DNA of 8,158 nt from Thiotrichaceae bacterium (GTDB lineage Bacteria > Pseudomonadota > Gammaproteobacteria > Thiotrichales > Thiotrichaceae), in NCBI GenBank assembly GCA_027009095.1, contig JALVDG010000355.1:1-8158 (forward strand), written 5' to 3'. Below, piece by piece: positions 1 to 6,349 of the stretch (positions are counted from its first letter, which is position 1; the number at the start of each line of letters is the position of its first letter). Below the pieces are notes generated by a model that had not been told where the DNA came from, made no database searches, and saw only the letters and a list, made by a program, of their open reading frames with translations. Both the position numbers and the translations under genes were made by a program.

Positions 1-64
1 ATAGATTAATAAGCTGCAAGATTAGCGTAAGTGTTACTGCAATATTAAAAAATCGTGAAGCCAT
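1..64 (-). CDS. N-terminus of an unidentified membrane or exported protein (cut by left window edge)
   Basis: Only the first 21 codons lie in the window. The ATG is at 64-62 and the frame stays open to base 1, reading MASRFFNIAVTLTLILQLIN then L. After a short MASR start the sequence is almost continuously hydrophobic, which suits a signal anchor, signal peptide or first transmembrane helix. A strong Shine-Dalgarno AGGTGA (minus strand, 79-74) sits nine bases before the ATG, and this is the main reason to believe the start. The gene diverges from the formyltransferase gene across 121 bases. Nothing visible identifies the family. It could be an inner-membrane protein or a secreted one. Confidence 0.55.
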   Translation of the reverse strand, partial: MASRFFNIAVTLTLILQLINL

Positions 65-73
65 ATTTTATTA

Positions 74-88
74 TCACCTGAATCAGGT
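74..88. promoter_or_regulatory. Palindrome overlapping the ribosome binding site of the left-edge gene
   Basis: Bases 76-88 form the palindrome ACCTGA-A-TCAGGT, with six-base arms around one central base. On the minus strand it overlaps the Shine-Dalgarno AGGTGA (79-74) of the gene starting at 64. It could be a repressor operator in the divergent intergenic region, or in RNA a weak hairpin (ACCT pairing AGGT) that hides the ribosome binding site. Both roles are inference from position, and a chance palindrome of this size is possible. Confidence 0.25.
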
Positions 89-185
89 TATTAGGAATAA
101 TTTAGAATACGAATCATCATTTATATAGCTCATATTATCTTTTGTTTGCTAGTTCTCACTATATTGCTATGTCAATATTTGCTTT

Positions 186-1106
186 ATGAATATTATCTTA
201 TTTTGTTTGCCTTTGTACGGTAAAGCTGTCATCCAAAAGCTAATTGAACAAGGAATGCCACCATCATTTATCGTGGGACCTGCTAAAAGCTATCCCTTAT
301 TCGATAAAATGCTAGAAACAGCACACGAATATAATCTTCCTGTCATTATGTTTGATCAAAAACCAGATGAGGAAGCCTTTGTTAAACGAATTAATGAACT
401 ATCACCTGATTTAATTATTTCTGCATCCTATCCTCATCTACTTCCTGATTCTATATTGTCAGCGGCAAAAATAGCGGCAGTTAATGCACATCCTTCTCTT
501 CTTCCTGAGTATCGTGGTGCTAGCCCTTGTTTTCATGTAATTGCAAATGGAGAGCAGGAGACAGGAGTAACGTTACATCTGCTTGATAATCATTTTGATA
601 CAGGAAATATTATCACTCAGAAAAAATATGCTATTAAAGCAAGAGAAACACAGGCATCTTTAGAGCAAAATATGTCTCGTATAACGGCAGATATGATTGT
701 CGATTTTATTAAGACAGTTGAAGCAACAGGTATGCCGAAAACAATAAAACAGACAGAGGGAACATATATTAAAGCCCCTGCGGTTAAATTACCGTTGCCT
801 GTTCTTAATTGGAATCAGTCATCTGCACAAATAGATAGGCTTATTCGGGCAGCTAATCTTTATTATGCGGTAATGACATATCTAAATAATAAGCCTATTT
901 TTATTTTTTCTGGAAGACCTGTAAAAAGCACATCAAAAAATCTTAAAGTTGGTCAAATTGAAAGTATTGATGAGCTAGGAATGAGGGTATCAACCAAAGA
1001 TGGAGCTTATTTGATTACTTCACTTGAGTACCCTGATTTTTGGCATGGTGACCCTTTAGGATTATTTGAGCTAGAGTTAATCAATATAAATGATTGTTTT
1101 TCATGA
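186..1106 (+). CDS. Formyltransferase family protein (Fmt/ArnA-like paralogue)
   Basis: A 306-residue protein of the 10-formyltetrahydrofolate-dependent formyltransferase fold, which moves a formyl group onto an amine; cytosolic, with no signal peptide. The N-terminal catalytic domain covers about residues 1-185. It contains NAHPSLLPEYRG (100-111) and HFDTGNI (136-142), giving the family catalytic trio Asn100, His102 and Asp138; the Asn-to-Asp spacing of 38 equals that of E. coli Fmt as I recall it. Residues about 205-295 look like the C-terminal formyltransferase domain. The motif LLPEYRGASP differs from the usual Fmt form LLPRWRGAAP, and there is no def neighbour. I therefore take it as a paralogue acting on an amino sugar, amino acid or small amine rather than Met-tRNA. 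The ATG at 186 has no clear Shine-Dalgarno, but MNIILFCLPLYGKAV fits the usual first beta strand and loop. It converges with the minus-strand operon, 16 bases between stops, with no terminator seen between them. True Fmt remains possible but less likely. Confidence 0.82.
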   Translation: MNIILFCLPLYGKAVIQKLIEQGMPPSFIVGPAKSYPLFDKMLETAHEYNLPVIMFDQKPDEEAFVKRINELSPDLIISASYPHLLPDSILSAAKIAAVNAHPSLLPEYRGASPCFHVIANGEQETGVTLHLLDNHFDTGNIITQKKYAIKARETQASLEQNMSRITADMIVDFIKTVEATGMPKTIKQTEGTYIKAPAVKLPLPVLNWNQSSAQIDRLIRAANLYYAVMTYLNNKPIFIFSGRPVKSTSKNLKVGQIESIDELGMRVSTKDGAYLITSLEYPDFWHGDPLGLFELELININDCFS

Positions 1107-1122
1107 CCTACTGAGTCGATTT

Positions 1123-2235
1123 TTATGAAATAGTCTTTGCTATATCATCTAAACTGACTTGATCAGGGTTGGTTTCCGAGCATTTCATTAAACGATCATA
1201 TAATTCATCTTGTTCCAAAACAGTGTGTTCTCCGTTTGCATGTTGGACATAGGCTGCCCAAGGTACAAACTGTGTTAATGCAAAAGAATGTTCATCGTCG
1301 GGAGAATAGTCGATATTTAATCCTGAAATATAGATAAGGTTTCTTCCATGATAGCTTTTTTCTCGCACTATTGAACGATAACCTCGATCAAACTCAACCT
1401 GAGTATTGATCTCAGCAGCACTCAACATGGGGTCTTTAGAAGTTATAATCCATGGCAAAAAAGGATAGATATTTTGCTCTACTTGGTGTGTATCTTCTAT
1501 ATTACGTTTGTATTCGAACAGGCTTGGATTTAAAAAAGTACCAATAGGAGTTGGGCGTTTAGACCATTTGTAACCTTGTTCTTTCATATAGTCTTTAAAA
1601 TCTTTTGAGACAGAGTAGGTTTTGCTTGTACTTAATACCCGCACTGATTTGGTGAGTTGTTGAGTGAATTCTTCGATCTCAATGATTTCTTCAAGATTTA
1701 AAAATAAACCTTCTTTATATTTTTGACTTAAGAGTTGGTTATCAATAGTAACAAAACTACCTTCATCGCTACGATGTAAGAGGATGTTTTCACTTGCAAA
1801 CTGATATTCAGTACGATACCACTCAAGCGTATGGTCGATCATGCCGCAATTAGATGAAAATTGTCGATCACTTGTTTGCAAACGACGATAGCGCCCAAAG
1901 GATTCTGTATTGGGATCGTATCCTACATGACTTGCATGAATGATGGCTAGATCTTGACCATGATGAGCATGAGGGCTATGCCGACTTGTTGCCATGACCC
2001 CACCAACGAGACCATGATCAAATGGAAAAGCAGCAAAGTGTTTACTGATAAGGATAATGGGCAAACCTTGGCTTTCATCAGAACAAAAAGCACGCGAGGG
2101 GACAATTTTTCCTGCCGTCATACCTTCTTCTAGGCAAAAATTATAAAACCTTGCAATAAAGCTATGATAGTCAATTGCTTTATCATCTATTTTGAAATTT
2201 CCTAAGATAGACCGTAAACGTAGGTTTGAAATCAT
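1123..2235 (-). CDS. Possible LCIB/C-type beta-carbonic anhydrase domain protein
   Basis: A 370-residue soluble protein with no signal peptide. Residues about 40-135 carry a pattern I associate with the LCIB/C (limiting-CO2-inducible) group of beta-carbonic anhydrases. A Cys51-x-Asp53-Glu follows Arg48. Then come a Gly-rich turn GLVGGVMATSRHSPHAHHG (75-93), HASHVGYDPNTESFGR (100-115) and NCG (129-131). Cys51, His103 and Cys130 would be the zinc ligands, with Asp53 plus an Arg as the catalytic dyad. The assignment rests on remembered motifs, not an alignment. Residues about 140-370 have no recognisable domain and are as long again as the catalytic part. The start ATG overlaps the stop of the upstream aminotransferase gene as ATGA, so the two are translationally coupled and probably work together. 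If the zinc site is real it may hydrate CO2, or the fold may have been recruited to another reaction on a small carbonyl compound. Otherwise it is a conserved protein of unknown function. Confidence 0.5.
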   Translation of the reverse strand: MISNLRLRSILGNFKIDDKAIDYHSFIARFYNFCLEEGMTAGKIVPSRAFCSDESQGLPIILISKHFAAFPFDHGLVGGVMATSRHSPHAHHGQDLAIIHASHVGYDPNTESFGRYRRLQTSDRQFSSNCGMIDHTLEWYRTEYQFASENILLHRSDEGSFVTIDNQLLSQKYKEGLFLNLEEIIEIEEFTQQLTKSVRVLSTSKTYSVSKDFKDYMKEQGYKWSKRPTPIGTFLNPSLFEYKRNIEDTHQVEQNIYPFLPWIITSKDPMLSAAEINTQVEFDRGYRSIVREKSYHGRNLIYISGLNIDYSPDDEHSFALTQFVPWAAYVQHANGEHTVLEQDELYDRLMKCSETNPDQVSLDDIAKTIS

Positions 2236-3524
2236 GTTTGATAGTACTCGCTTATAGCAGTGCCAATTTTTTCTAGTGTTTGTGTGAAAACAGTATCATT
2301 TTCTTGTAATAGCGTCATACGAAAACCATTAATAGTGCTACCAAACCCTGTTAGTGGTACTACACAAACACCTTTTGAAGCCATTAGCTCATACGAAAAT
2401 TGGAAATCTTCGGAGACTTTTGTTTGCTTTAATAAGTCATCTAAAAATAATCGTACCGCTTTATTTTTTGCACTGAGCTGATTGCGTGGCAAGTTGAGTA
2501 ATTCAAGCACCAGATAGAACACTCCTTTAGGTTTATTTACTCGTACATGTGGGATATTCTTAAAAAAATCAACTGCTTCATTGGCTCTCTTTTCGTATTT
2601 TTTGAGACGTGAGGCTAAATAATTATTATAGTTAGGATGGGAATAAAGGTGCGGTAAAATAACTTGAGGTAGAGTGGTTGAACAGACTTCTAACATTTTA
2701 GCGAGCAGAATCATTTTTATATAATCGCGAAAGCTTTCATCTTTTTCGGCATTATAAATTTCGACCCAACCACAACGGGAACCTGGCCAAGGAATATCCT
2801 TGCTGATTCCTTTTAGGCTCAAGCCTGGCACATCGCCGATAATCTCATGTAATAGTGTCATTTCAACACCATCAAAGGTCATGTGATGATATATTTCATC
2901 AAAAATTAAAAAGCAGTCATAACGTCTTGCTATATCAATAATTTTTTCTAAGGTTTCACGTTTGTAAACACTACCTGTTGGATTATTTGGGTTAATCACC
3001 AAAATAGCCACAACGTGATCATTGTATTTCACTTTATTTTCTATTTCTTCGAGATCAGGCTCCCAGTCATTTTCGGGGTTTAATGAGTAAGAAATAAAAT
3101 CACAACCAGCGTGCATTGCTTCAGCAGTAGCATGGGAAGGGTAGGTAGGCGAGGGGACTAATACACGGACTTCGCGTGGTAAATTATTTAATATTTTATT
3201 AATCGCTTCGCCAAGACCATTGAAAAATAAAATATCATCAATGGTGCATACTTTATCGTTAGAAAAATTATCTAAAACAAAACGTCGTGCATCAATAAAA
3301 CCACGTGAATCGGTATAAGCAAAGGATTCATCTTTGGCAATGTATTCTTGGGTAATTTCCTTCATCCAATTAGGGACAGACTCACCTGCGGAAACAGGAT
3401 CGCCGATATTTTCCCATATCATCGAAAATCCACCAAGTTGCTCTAACTGTTTGCCAATTAAAACAACTTCTCTAATGGGATAGCTTAATAGTGCGCTATC
3501 TGCACGTAGTAGGTTTTGCCTCAC
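2232..3524 (-). CDS. Class I/II (fold type I) PLP-dependent aminotransferase
   Basis: A 430-residue cytosolic aminotransferase of the AspC/AlaA superfamily, transferring an amino group between an amino acid and a keto acid through PLP. Visible landmarks, in order: NIGDP (39-43) at the N-terminal substrate strand, YTDSRGFIDAR (70-80), the cofactor-contact motif NPNNPTG (178-184), FDEIY (208-212) with Asp209 for the pyridine nitrogen and Tyr212, and GISKDIPWPGSRCGW (239-253). Lys242 is the Schiff-base lysine and Arg250 a phosphate contact. FRMTLL (401-406) supplies Arg402, the expected carboxylate-binding arginine. Length is slightly above the usual 390-410. The start is GTG at 3524-3522 with only a weak Shine-Dalgarno; the next Met (residue 35) would cut into the conserved N-terminal segment, so GTG is preferred. 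It is first in a two-gene operon with the LCIB-like gene (ATGA overlap). Substrate unknown. The SKDIPWPGSRCGW stretch differs from the common SKxFxxxGxRxGY form, which argues against simple AspC or AlaA. Confidence 0.9.
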   Translation of the reverse strand: MRQNLLRADSALLSYPIREVVLIGKQLEQLGGFSMIWENIGDPVSAGESVPNWMKEITQEYIAKDESFAYTDSRGFIDARRFVLDNFSNDKVCTIDDILFFNGLGEAINKILNNLPREVRVLVPSPTYPSHATAEAMHAGCDFISYSLNPENDWEPDLEEIENKVKYNDHVVAILVINPNNPTGSVYKRETLEKIIDIARRYDCFLIFDEIYHHMTFDGVEMTLLHEIIGDVPGLSLKGISKDIPWPGSRCGWVEIYNAEKDESFRDYIKMILLAKMLEVCSTTLPQVILPHLYSHPNYNNYLASRLKKYEKRANEAVDFFKNIPHVRVNKPKGVFYLVLELLNLPRNQLSAKNKAVRLFLDDLLKQTKVSEDFQFSYELMASKGVCVVPLTGFGSTINGFRMTLLQENDTVFTQTLEKIGTAISEYYQT

Positions 3525-3559
3525 AGTTTGCTTTACTCTGCTTTAGAAATAGAGGCGAA

Positions 3560-3568
3560 ACTATAGCA
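3560..3568 (-). promoter_or_regulatory. Extended -10 promoter candidate for the aminotransferase operon
   Basis: On the minus strand bases 3568-3560 read TGCTATAGT, an extended -10 element (TGn plus TATAGT). It would start transcription near 3553, leaving a leader of about 28 bases before the GTG. No good -35 box is seen, which is usual for extended -10 promoters. Prediction from motif and position only. Confidence 0.35.
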
Positions 3569-3594
3569 TGAATAGCTTTAGATGATAGTAGTGT

Positions 3595-3609
3595 AAGCTG
3601 AGTAGTTAC
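3595..3609 (-). repeat. 15-bp inverted repeat, left copy (GTAACTACTCAGCTT on minus strand)
   Basis: Read on the minus strand this is GTAACTACTCAGCTT, the exact reverse complement of plus-strand 3595-3609, and it is identical to plus-strand 4219-4233. The GTAAC end faces the lysine-rich gene. It resembles the ends of the element at 6350-6561 (GTA(A/G)CTTCTCATAA), so it may be an isolated insertion-element end. A chance 15-base match in 8 kb is unlikely but not excluded in AT-rich DNA. Confidence 0.55.
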
Positions 3610-3723
3610 TTTATTTTCTCCTATCGTGTAATGCATGCCTCTAATCATAGCTAATTATTCTTTTTGCCTTTTTATCCTGTATTACTAGCGTCTAGAGAGG
3701 ATTCTGCAATTACTTTATTGATT

Positions 3724-3730
3724 AAGGAGA
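3724..3730 (+). promoter_or_regulatory. Strong ribosome binding site of the lysine-rich secreted protein gene
   Basis: AAGGAGA lies seven bases before the ATG at 3738, one of the two best Shine-Dalgarno sites in the window, and fixes that start. An earlier ATG at 3730 overlaps the site but stops after three codons (ATG ATC GGA TGA), its TGA overlapping the real start codon. This might allow re-initiation but is more likely incidental. Confidence 0.75.
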
Positions 3731-3737
3731 TGATCGG

Positions 3738-4211
3738 ATGAAAAATATATTATTAGCAATGTTACTGCTAAGTAGTTTGTTTGTTGCCCCTGCCTATGCA
3801 TGGCCTGAAGTTGATGCCATGAATATGTGTAATCAGGCGGTTCAAGTAACGAGAATTTACGAGGGAGGTGCAAAAGGATGGCGTGATCGTGATAGTTATG
3901 CTGTAACAAGAAAAGCTCAACTTTTTGCACGAAATTGTCCCCAAATAAAAGCTCCGATCAAGAAGAAAGTTTACAAAAAACGGATACATAAAAAGAAATA
4001 CCATCGCAAAGCCAAATCAAGAAAGTGTCTTAAATGTTATCGCAAAGGATTCCGTGATGGATATCGTGCGGCAAAATTAAGAAAAAGTTACAAGAAAAAA
4101 TATAAAATAAAAAGAAGTGGTTATCGTAATCATGCTGAGGAGGTGGCTGATTGTAAGCGGGTTGACTGGGCAAATAATACAAGTCGTACTAAGGTTATCG
4201 CTAAATGGTAG
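3738..4211 (+). CDS. Small exported lysine-rich cysteine-containing protein of unknown function
   Basis: I do not recognise a family. The 157-residue protein begins with a clear Sec signal peptide: a basic start (MKN), hydrophobic core (ILLAMLLLSSLFV) and cleavage motif AYA before Trp22. The mature part has two zones. Residues 22-70 are mixed in composition, with Cys31 and Cys67 and a GWRDRDSYA segment. Residues 71-130 are very rich in Lys, Arg and Tyr, with repeated KKK/KKY runs around CLKC (97-100) and GFRDGYRAAK (104-113). The C-terminus (131-157) is less basic and holds Cys139. Five mature cysteines suggest disulfides or a metal site at CLKC. The charge suggests binding to an anionic partner such as LPS, polysaccharide, peptidoglycan or DNA; that is inference. 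The gene stands alone, has a strong AAGGAGA site, and lies inside a 15-bp inverted repeat, which raises the possibility of past mobility. Confidence 0.8.
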   Translation: MKNILLAMLLLSSLFVAPAYAWPEVDAMNMCNQAVQVTRIYEGGAKGWRDRDSYAVTRKAQLFARNCPQIKAPIKKKVYKKRIHKKKYHRKAKSRKCLKCYRKGFRDGYRAAKLRKSYKKKYKIKRSGYRNHAEEVADCKRVDWANNTSRTKVIAKW

Positions 4212-4218
4212 ATTTTTT

Positions 4219-4233
4219 GTAACTACTCAGCTT
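4219..4233 (+). repeat. 15-bp inverted repeat, right copy (GTAACTACTCAGCTT)
   Basis: Perfect inverted partner of 3595-3609, beginning eight bases after the stop of the lysine-rich gene. The two copies point away from each other, with their GTAAC ends inward. That fits two separate element ends abutting the gene better than one element containing it. The bases just inside (3610-3617 and 4211-4218) do not match each other, so no target duplication is visible. It is not a terminator, because the partner is about 610 bases away. Confidence 0.55.
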
Positions 4234-4317
4234 GTACTCTATTTTACCCGATTTCTGTGTTAAAAGTACTGATCTTTTTAAGTGTGCTTTATCTGTCTTG
4301 GTAATATACTTTAGTGT

Positions 4318-5265
4318 ATGAATGAAAATAAACGAAATATACAGGGTGTTAAACATCGTGGTGCAGAAAAGGTTGCGCGTATTCCTATTAAAGTTGTGCC
4401 AAGTACTGAAGTAAAGCGAAAACCTGCGTGGATTCGGGCAAAAGCACCGACAACATCGCAAGTTAAAGAGTTAAAGAAAATTCTTCGTAAACAAAAGCTA
4501 AATACAGTATGTGAAGAAGCAGCTTGTCCTAATTTAGGTGAATGTTTTACCAAAGGTACTGCAACATTTATGATTATGGGTGATATTTGTACTCGTCGCT
4601 GTCCTTTTTGTGATGTAGGTCATGGTCGCCCTAATCCATTAGATGCTGATGAGCCACTTCATTTAGCCGAAACCATCAAAGCTATGTCATTAAAGTATGT
4701 AGTGATTACCTCGGTAGATCGTGATGATTTACGTGATGGTGGTGCTTCACATTTTGTTGAGTGTATTAGCAAAGTACGTGAATATAGCCCTGAAATACGC
4801 ATTGAAATATTAGTGCCAGATTTTAGAGGACGCATGGATATAGCGCTTGATGTCATGAGCAATTCTCCGCCTGATGTATTTAATCATAATTTAGAAACAG
4901 TACCTCGCTTATACAAAAAGGCTCGACCTGGCTCTGATTATCAATGGTCATTGGACTTAATCAAACGTTTTAAAGAAATGTATCCAAGCTTGCCAACAAA
5001 ATCAGGATTGATGTTAGGCTTAGGTGAAACCTTGGAAGAAGTTCAGTTAGTGATGCAGGATTTACGTGCTCATGGCTGTGATATGCTAACTTTAGGGCAG
5101 TATTTGCAACCAAGTTTAGATCATCTTGCTGTCGAGCGTTTTGTCACACCTGATGAATTTGATGATATGGCTAGAATTGGCTATGAAATGGGTTTTTCTC
5201 ATGTTGCAAGTGGACCGATGGTTCGTTCATCTTATTATGCTGATGAACAAGCAGAAGGTTTATAA
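4318..5265 (+). CDS. lipA: Lipoyl synthase (radical SAM)
   Basis: LipA inserts two sulfur atoms into octanoyl groups on lipoyl domains of pyruvate and 2-oxoglutarate dehydrogenases and the glycine cleavage H protein, using S-adenosylmethionine and two 4Fe-4S clusters. The 315-residue length is typical. The auxiliary (sulfur-donor) cluster ligands are Cys65, Cys70 and Cys76 ([12 protein letters not shown]). The radical SAM motif CTRRCPFC gives Cys91, Cys95 and Cys98. The C-terminal RSSYYAD (303-309) supplies the serine that ligates the auxiliary cluster. [13 protein letters not shown] (187-199) and [10 protein letters not shown] (229-238) are further family signatures. The first 40 residues are basic and variable, as in relatives. 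lipB is not adjacent. The ATG at 4318 has no Shine-Dalgarno; TAATAT/TATACT at 4302-4310 could be a -10 box only a few bases ahead, which would make the mRNA almost leaderless. A bidirectional hairpin follows the gene. Identification is secure; the regulatory reading is weak. Confidence 0.97.
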   Translation: MNENKRNIQGVKHRGAEKVARIPIKVVPSTEVKRKPAWIRAKAPTTSQVKELKKILRKQKLNTVCEEAACPNLGECFTKGTATFMIMGDICTRRCPFCDVGHGRPNPLDADEPLHLAETIKAMSLKYVVITSVDRDDLRDGGASHFVECISKVREYSPEIRIEILVPDFRGRMDIALDVMSNSPPDVFNHNLETVPRLYKKARPGSDYQWSLDLIKRFKEMYPSLPTKSGLMLGLGETLEEVQLVMQDLRAHGCDMLTLGQYLQPSLDHLAVERFVTPDEFDDMARIGYEMGFSHVASGPMVRSSYYADEQAEGL

Positions 5266-5287
5266 ACTATTGGCATGAAGTTTAAAA

Positions 5288-5312
5288 AGCCGACCATGCA
5301 TTTAGGTCGGCT
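5288..5312. terminator. Bidirectional Rho-independent terminator between lipA and the export lipoprotein gene
   Basis: AGCCGACC (5288-5295) pairs perfectly with GGTCGGCT (5305-5312) around a nine-base loop. On the minus strand the stem is followed by a run of T (complement of A at 5284-5288), making a standard terminator for the export gene that stops at 5342. On the plus strand the tail CTGATATTTTAT is a poorer U-tract, but the stem still lies 22 bases after the lipA stop and probably serves both. Confidence 0.85.
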
Positions 5313-5341
5313 CTGATATTTTATGCTTGTTCCTAAGGCTT

Positions 5342-6094
5342 CTACAAAACCATTGATAAAGGAGCGAGTACAGCAGGTAGGTATTCTAGTATTTTCTTCT
5401 CTTTCACTTTCCTGTCGGACTTTAATATAACAATACGGTCATCCGCCTTTAAAACAGGGTCTGGGGTTAGTCCTCGACGTACACTATCTAAATTAACCGC
5501 ATACTGTTTGCCATCTCTGAATACCACTACATTTTTAGTATCTGCCATTTCAGTAATACCATGAGATAAGGCAATTGCTTGTAAAAAACTCAGCGAACCT
5601 TTTACAGGAAACTGGAATACACCAGGTGTTTTCACTGCACCTTCTACCGTAATAGTATTACGTTTTAATTTCCGTTCTGTGCGCTTTATTGTCACTTTAG
5701 GATTTTGTAAGGCATCCTTTCTTAGTAAATCTTCAATTTTTCTCTCTGCTTGTTGTAGGCTTAGTCCCATTACATTTAAGCTTCCAATATAGGGTAGCGA
5801 AATGATACCTGTTGATTCTACAATAACATTATTCGCTGATAATTCGGGGACTTTAAATACAGTTATATCTAATTTATCTTGCGATGCAATAGCGGGGTTA
5901 ATTTGTGTTGCTCCTACTGTAGTAGTGTGCTTTGTTGTGCTCGGCATACTTGCAAGGGTTGTTGTAGATACAGTTTGGGTGACTTTACTTTCTTGTTCGT
6001 CGTAATAACTGCGTGGTTTGCTACTACTACAGGCAACAAGGCTACTGCAAATGAGGGTTGTGGTAATAATATGAGATGTTTTGATTATTTTCAC
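5342..6094 (-). CDS. Short Wza-like polysaccharide export lipoprotein (Poly_export + SLBB)
   Basis: A 250-residue outer-membrane polysaccharide export protein. The N-terminus is a lipoprotein signal peptide with lipobox LVAC, so mature Cys22 would be acylated; Ser23 at +2 fits outer-membrane sorting. Residues 23-65 are a Ser/Thr-rich linker. Residues about 66-138 form the polysaccharide-export domain (QDKLDITVFKVPELS, GIISLPYIGSLNVMGLS, NPKVTI). Residues about 147-205 form one SLBB domain (ITVEGAVKTPGVFQF, AIALSHGI, VNLDSVRRG). A hydrophobic C-terminal stretch follows (ILEYLPAVLAPLSMVL). It is much shorter than Wza (about 379 residues) and closer to GumB/EpsE-type proteins; it lacks extra SLBB domains and Wza's amphipathic C-terminal barrel helix, though the hydrophobic end may replace it. 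The start is GTG at 6094-6092, with AAGG nine bases upstream; the next Met is residue 50, after the lipobox, so GTG is required. galE lies upstream on the same strand, but no Wzc or Wzx/Wzy is visible. The substrate is unknown. Confidence 0.9.
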   Translation of the reverse strand: MKIIKTSHIITTTLICSSLVACSSSKPRSYYDEQESKVTQTVSTTTLASMPSTTKHTTTVGATQINPAIASQDKLDITVFKVPELSANNVIVESTGIISLPYIGSLNVMGLSLQQAERKIEDLLRKDALQNPKVTIKRTERKLKRNTITVEGAVKTPGVFQFPVKGSLSFLQAIALSHGITEMADTKNVVVFRDGKQYAVNLDSVRRGLTPDPVLKADDRIVILKSDRKVKEKKILEYLPAVLAPLSMVL

Positions 6095-6126
6095 GGGGTA
6101 TACCTTATTTTTATTGTTTAGTTTGG

Positions 6127-6151
6127 CTAGCTTTTTAGGGGGGAAAGCTAG
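6127..6151 (-). promoter_or_regulatory. Leader hairpin before the export lipoprotein gene
   Basis: CTAGCTTT (6127-6134) and AAAGCTAG (6144-6151) form a perfect eight-base stem with a nine-base loop. In the minus-strand transcript the loop is C-rich (CCCCCC) and ends 32 bases before the GTG. There is no U-tract, so it is not a terminator. It could stabilise the mRNA or take part in control of translation. The loop carries no GGA in the transcribed strand, so a CsrA/RsmA site is not suggested. Confidence 0.4.
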
Positions 6152-6341
6152 AAGGGGGTTAGATTTATTAGATTGAAGAAGTTAGATAAAAAATTACTAT
6201 CGCGAATAAGCTATTGATTCATCAAGGGTTTAAAAAAATATCCACTTACGCTAAAGCATAATGGAGTACAGTAGTGCTCACTAAACCTAAGGGTGAAGCT
6301 AAGATTTTTAAAAATCCCTTGCTAAACCAATATCTTATACC

Positions 6342-6349
6342 CTGTTATC
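6342..6349. repeat. Left target-site duplication candidate (CTGTTATC)
   Basis: Directly abuts the left terminal repeat of the 212-bp element and matches 6562-6569 (CTATTATC) at seven of eight bases; one substitution since insertion would explain the difference. Confidence 0.5.

Larger units (their letters stand above)
6095..6349 (-). other. Untranslated upstream region of the export lipoprotein gene
   Basis: No coding frame of note on either strand. It holds the leader hairpin at 6127-6151 and probably the promoter. The best minus-strand candidate is TTGATG followed, 17-18 bases later, by a poor -10 (CGATAG/GATAGT), around 6225-6196; this is too weak to annotate. No JUMPstart/ops element (GGCGGTAG) is present on either strand. 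An 11-base inverted match joins 6206-6216 to 6385-6395 inside the neighbouring element; its meaning is unclear. Confidence 0.4.

Noticed and set aside
3735..4004. Open frames on the minus strand opposite the lysine-rich protein gene
   Set aside because: They lie antisense to a gene with a signal peptide and a strong ribosome site, have no good start signals, and their products show no domain.
4261..4280. AAAAG...CTTTT stem at 4262-4278 as terminator of the lysine-rich gene
   Set aside because: Only five mostly A-T pairs; too weak to call.
5802..6121. Two plus-strand open frames over the start of the export lipoprotein gene
   Set aside because: They are antisense shadows rich in Cys and Val; the minus-strand frame has a lipobox and the Poly_export and SLBB domains.
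22..6254. A 12-base inverted match, TTAGCGTAAGTG at 22-33 and its reverse complement at 6243-6254
   Set aside because: One or two 12-base matches are expected by chance among all pairs of positions in 8 kb, and one copy lies within a coding frame; no flanking similarity.
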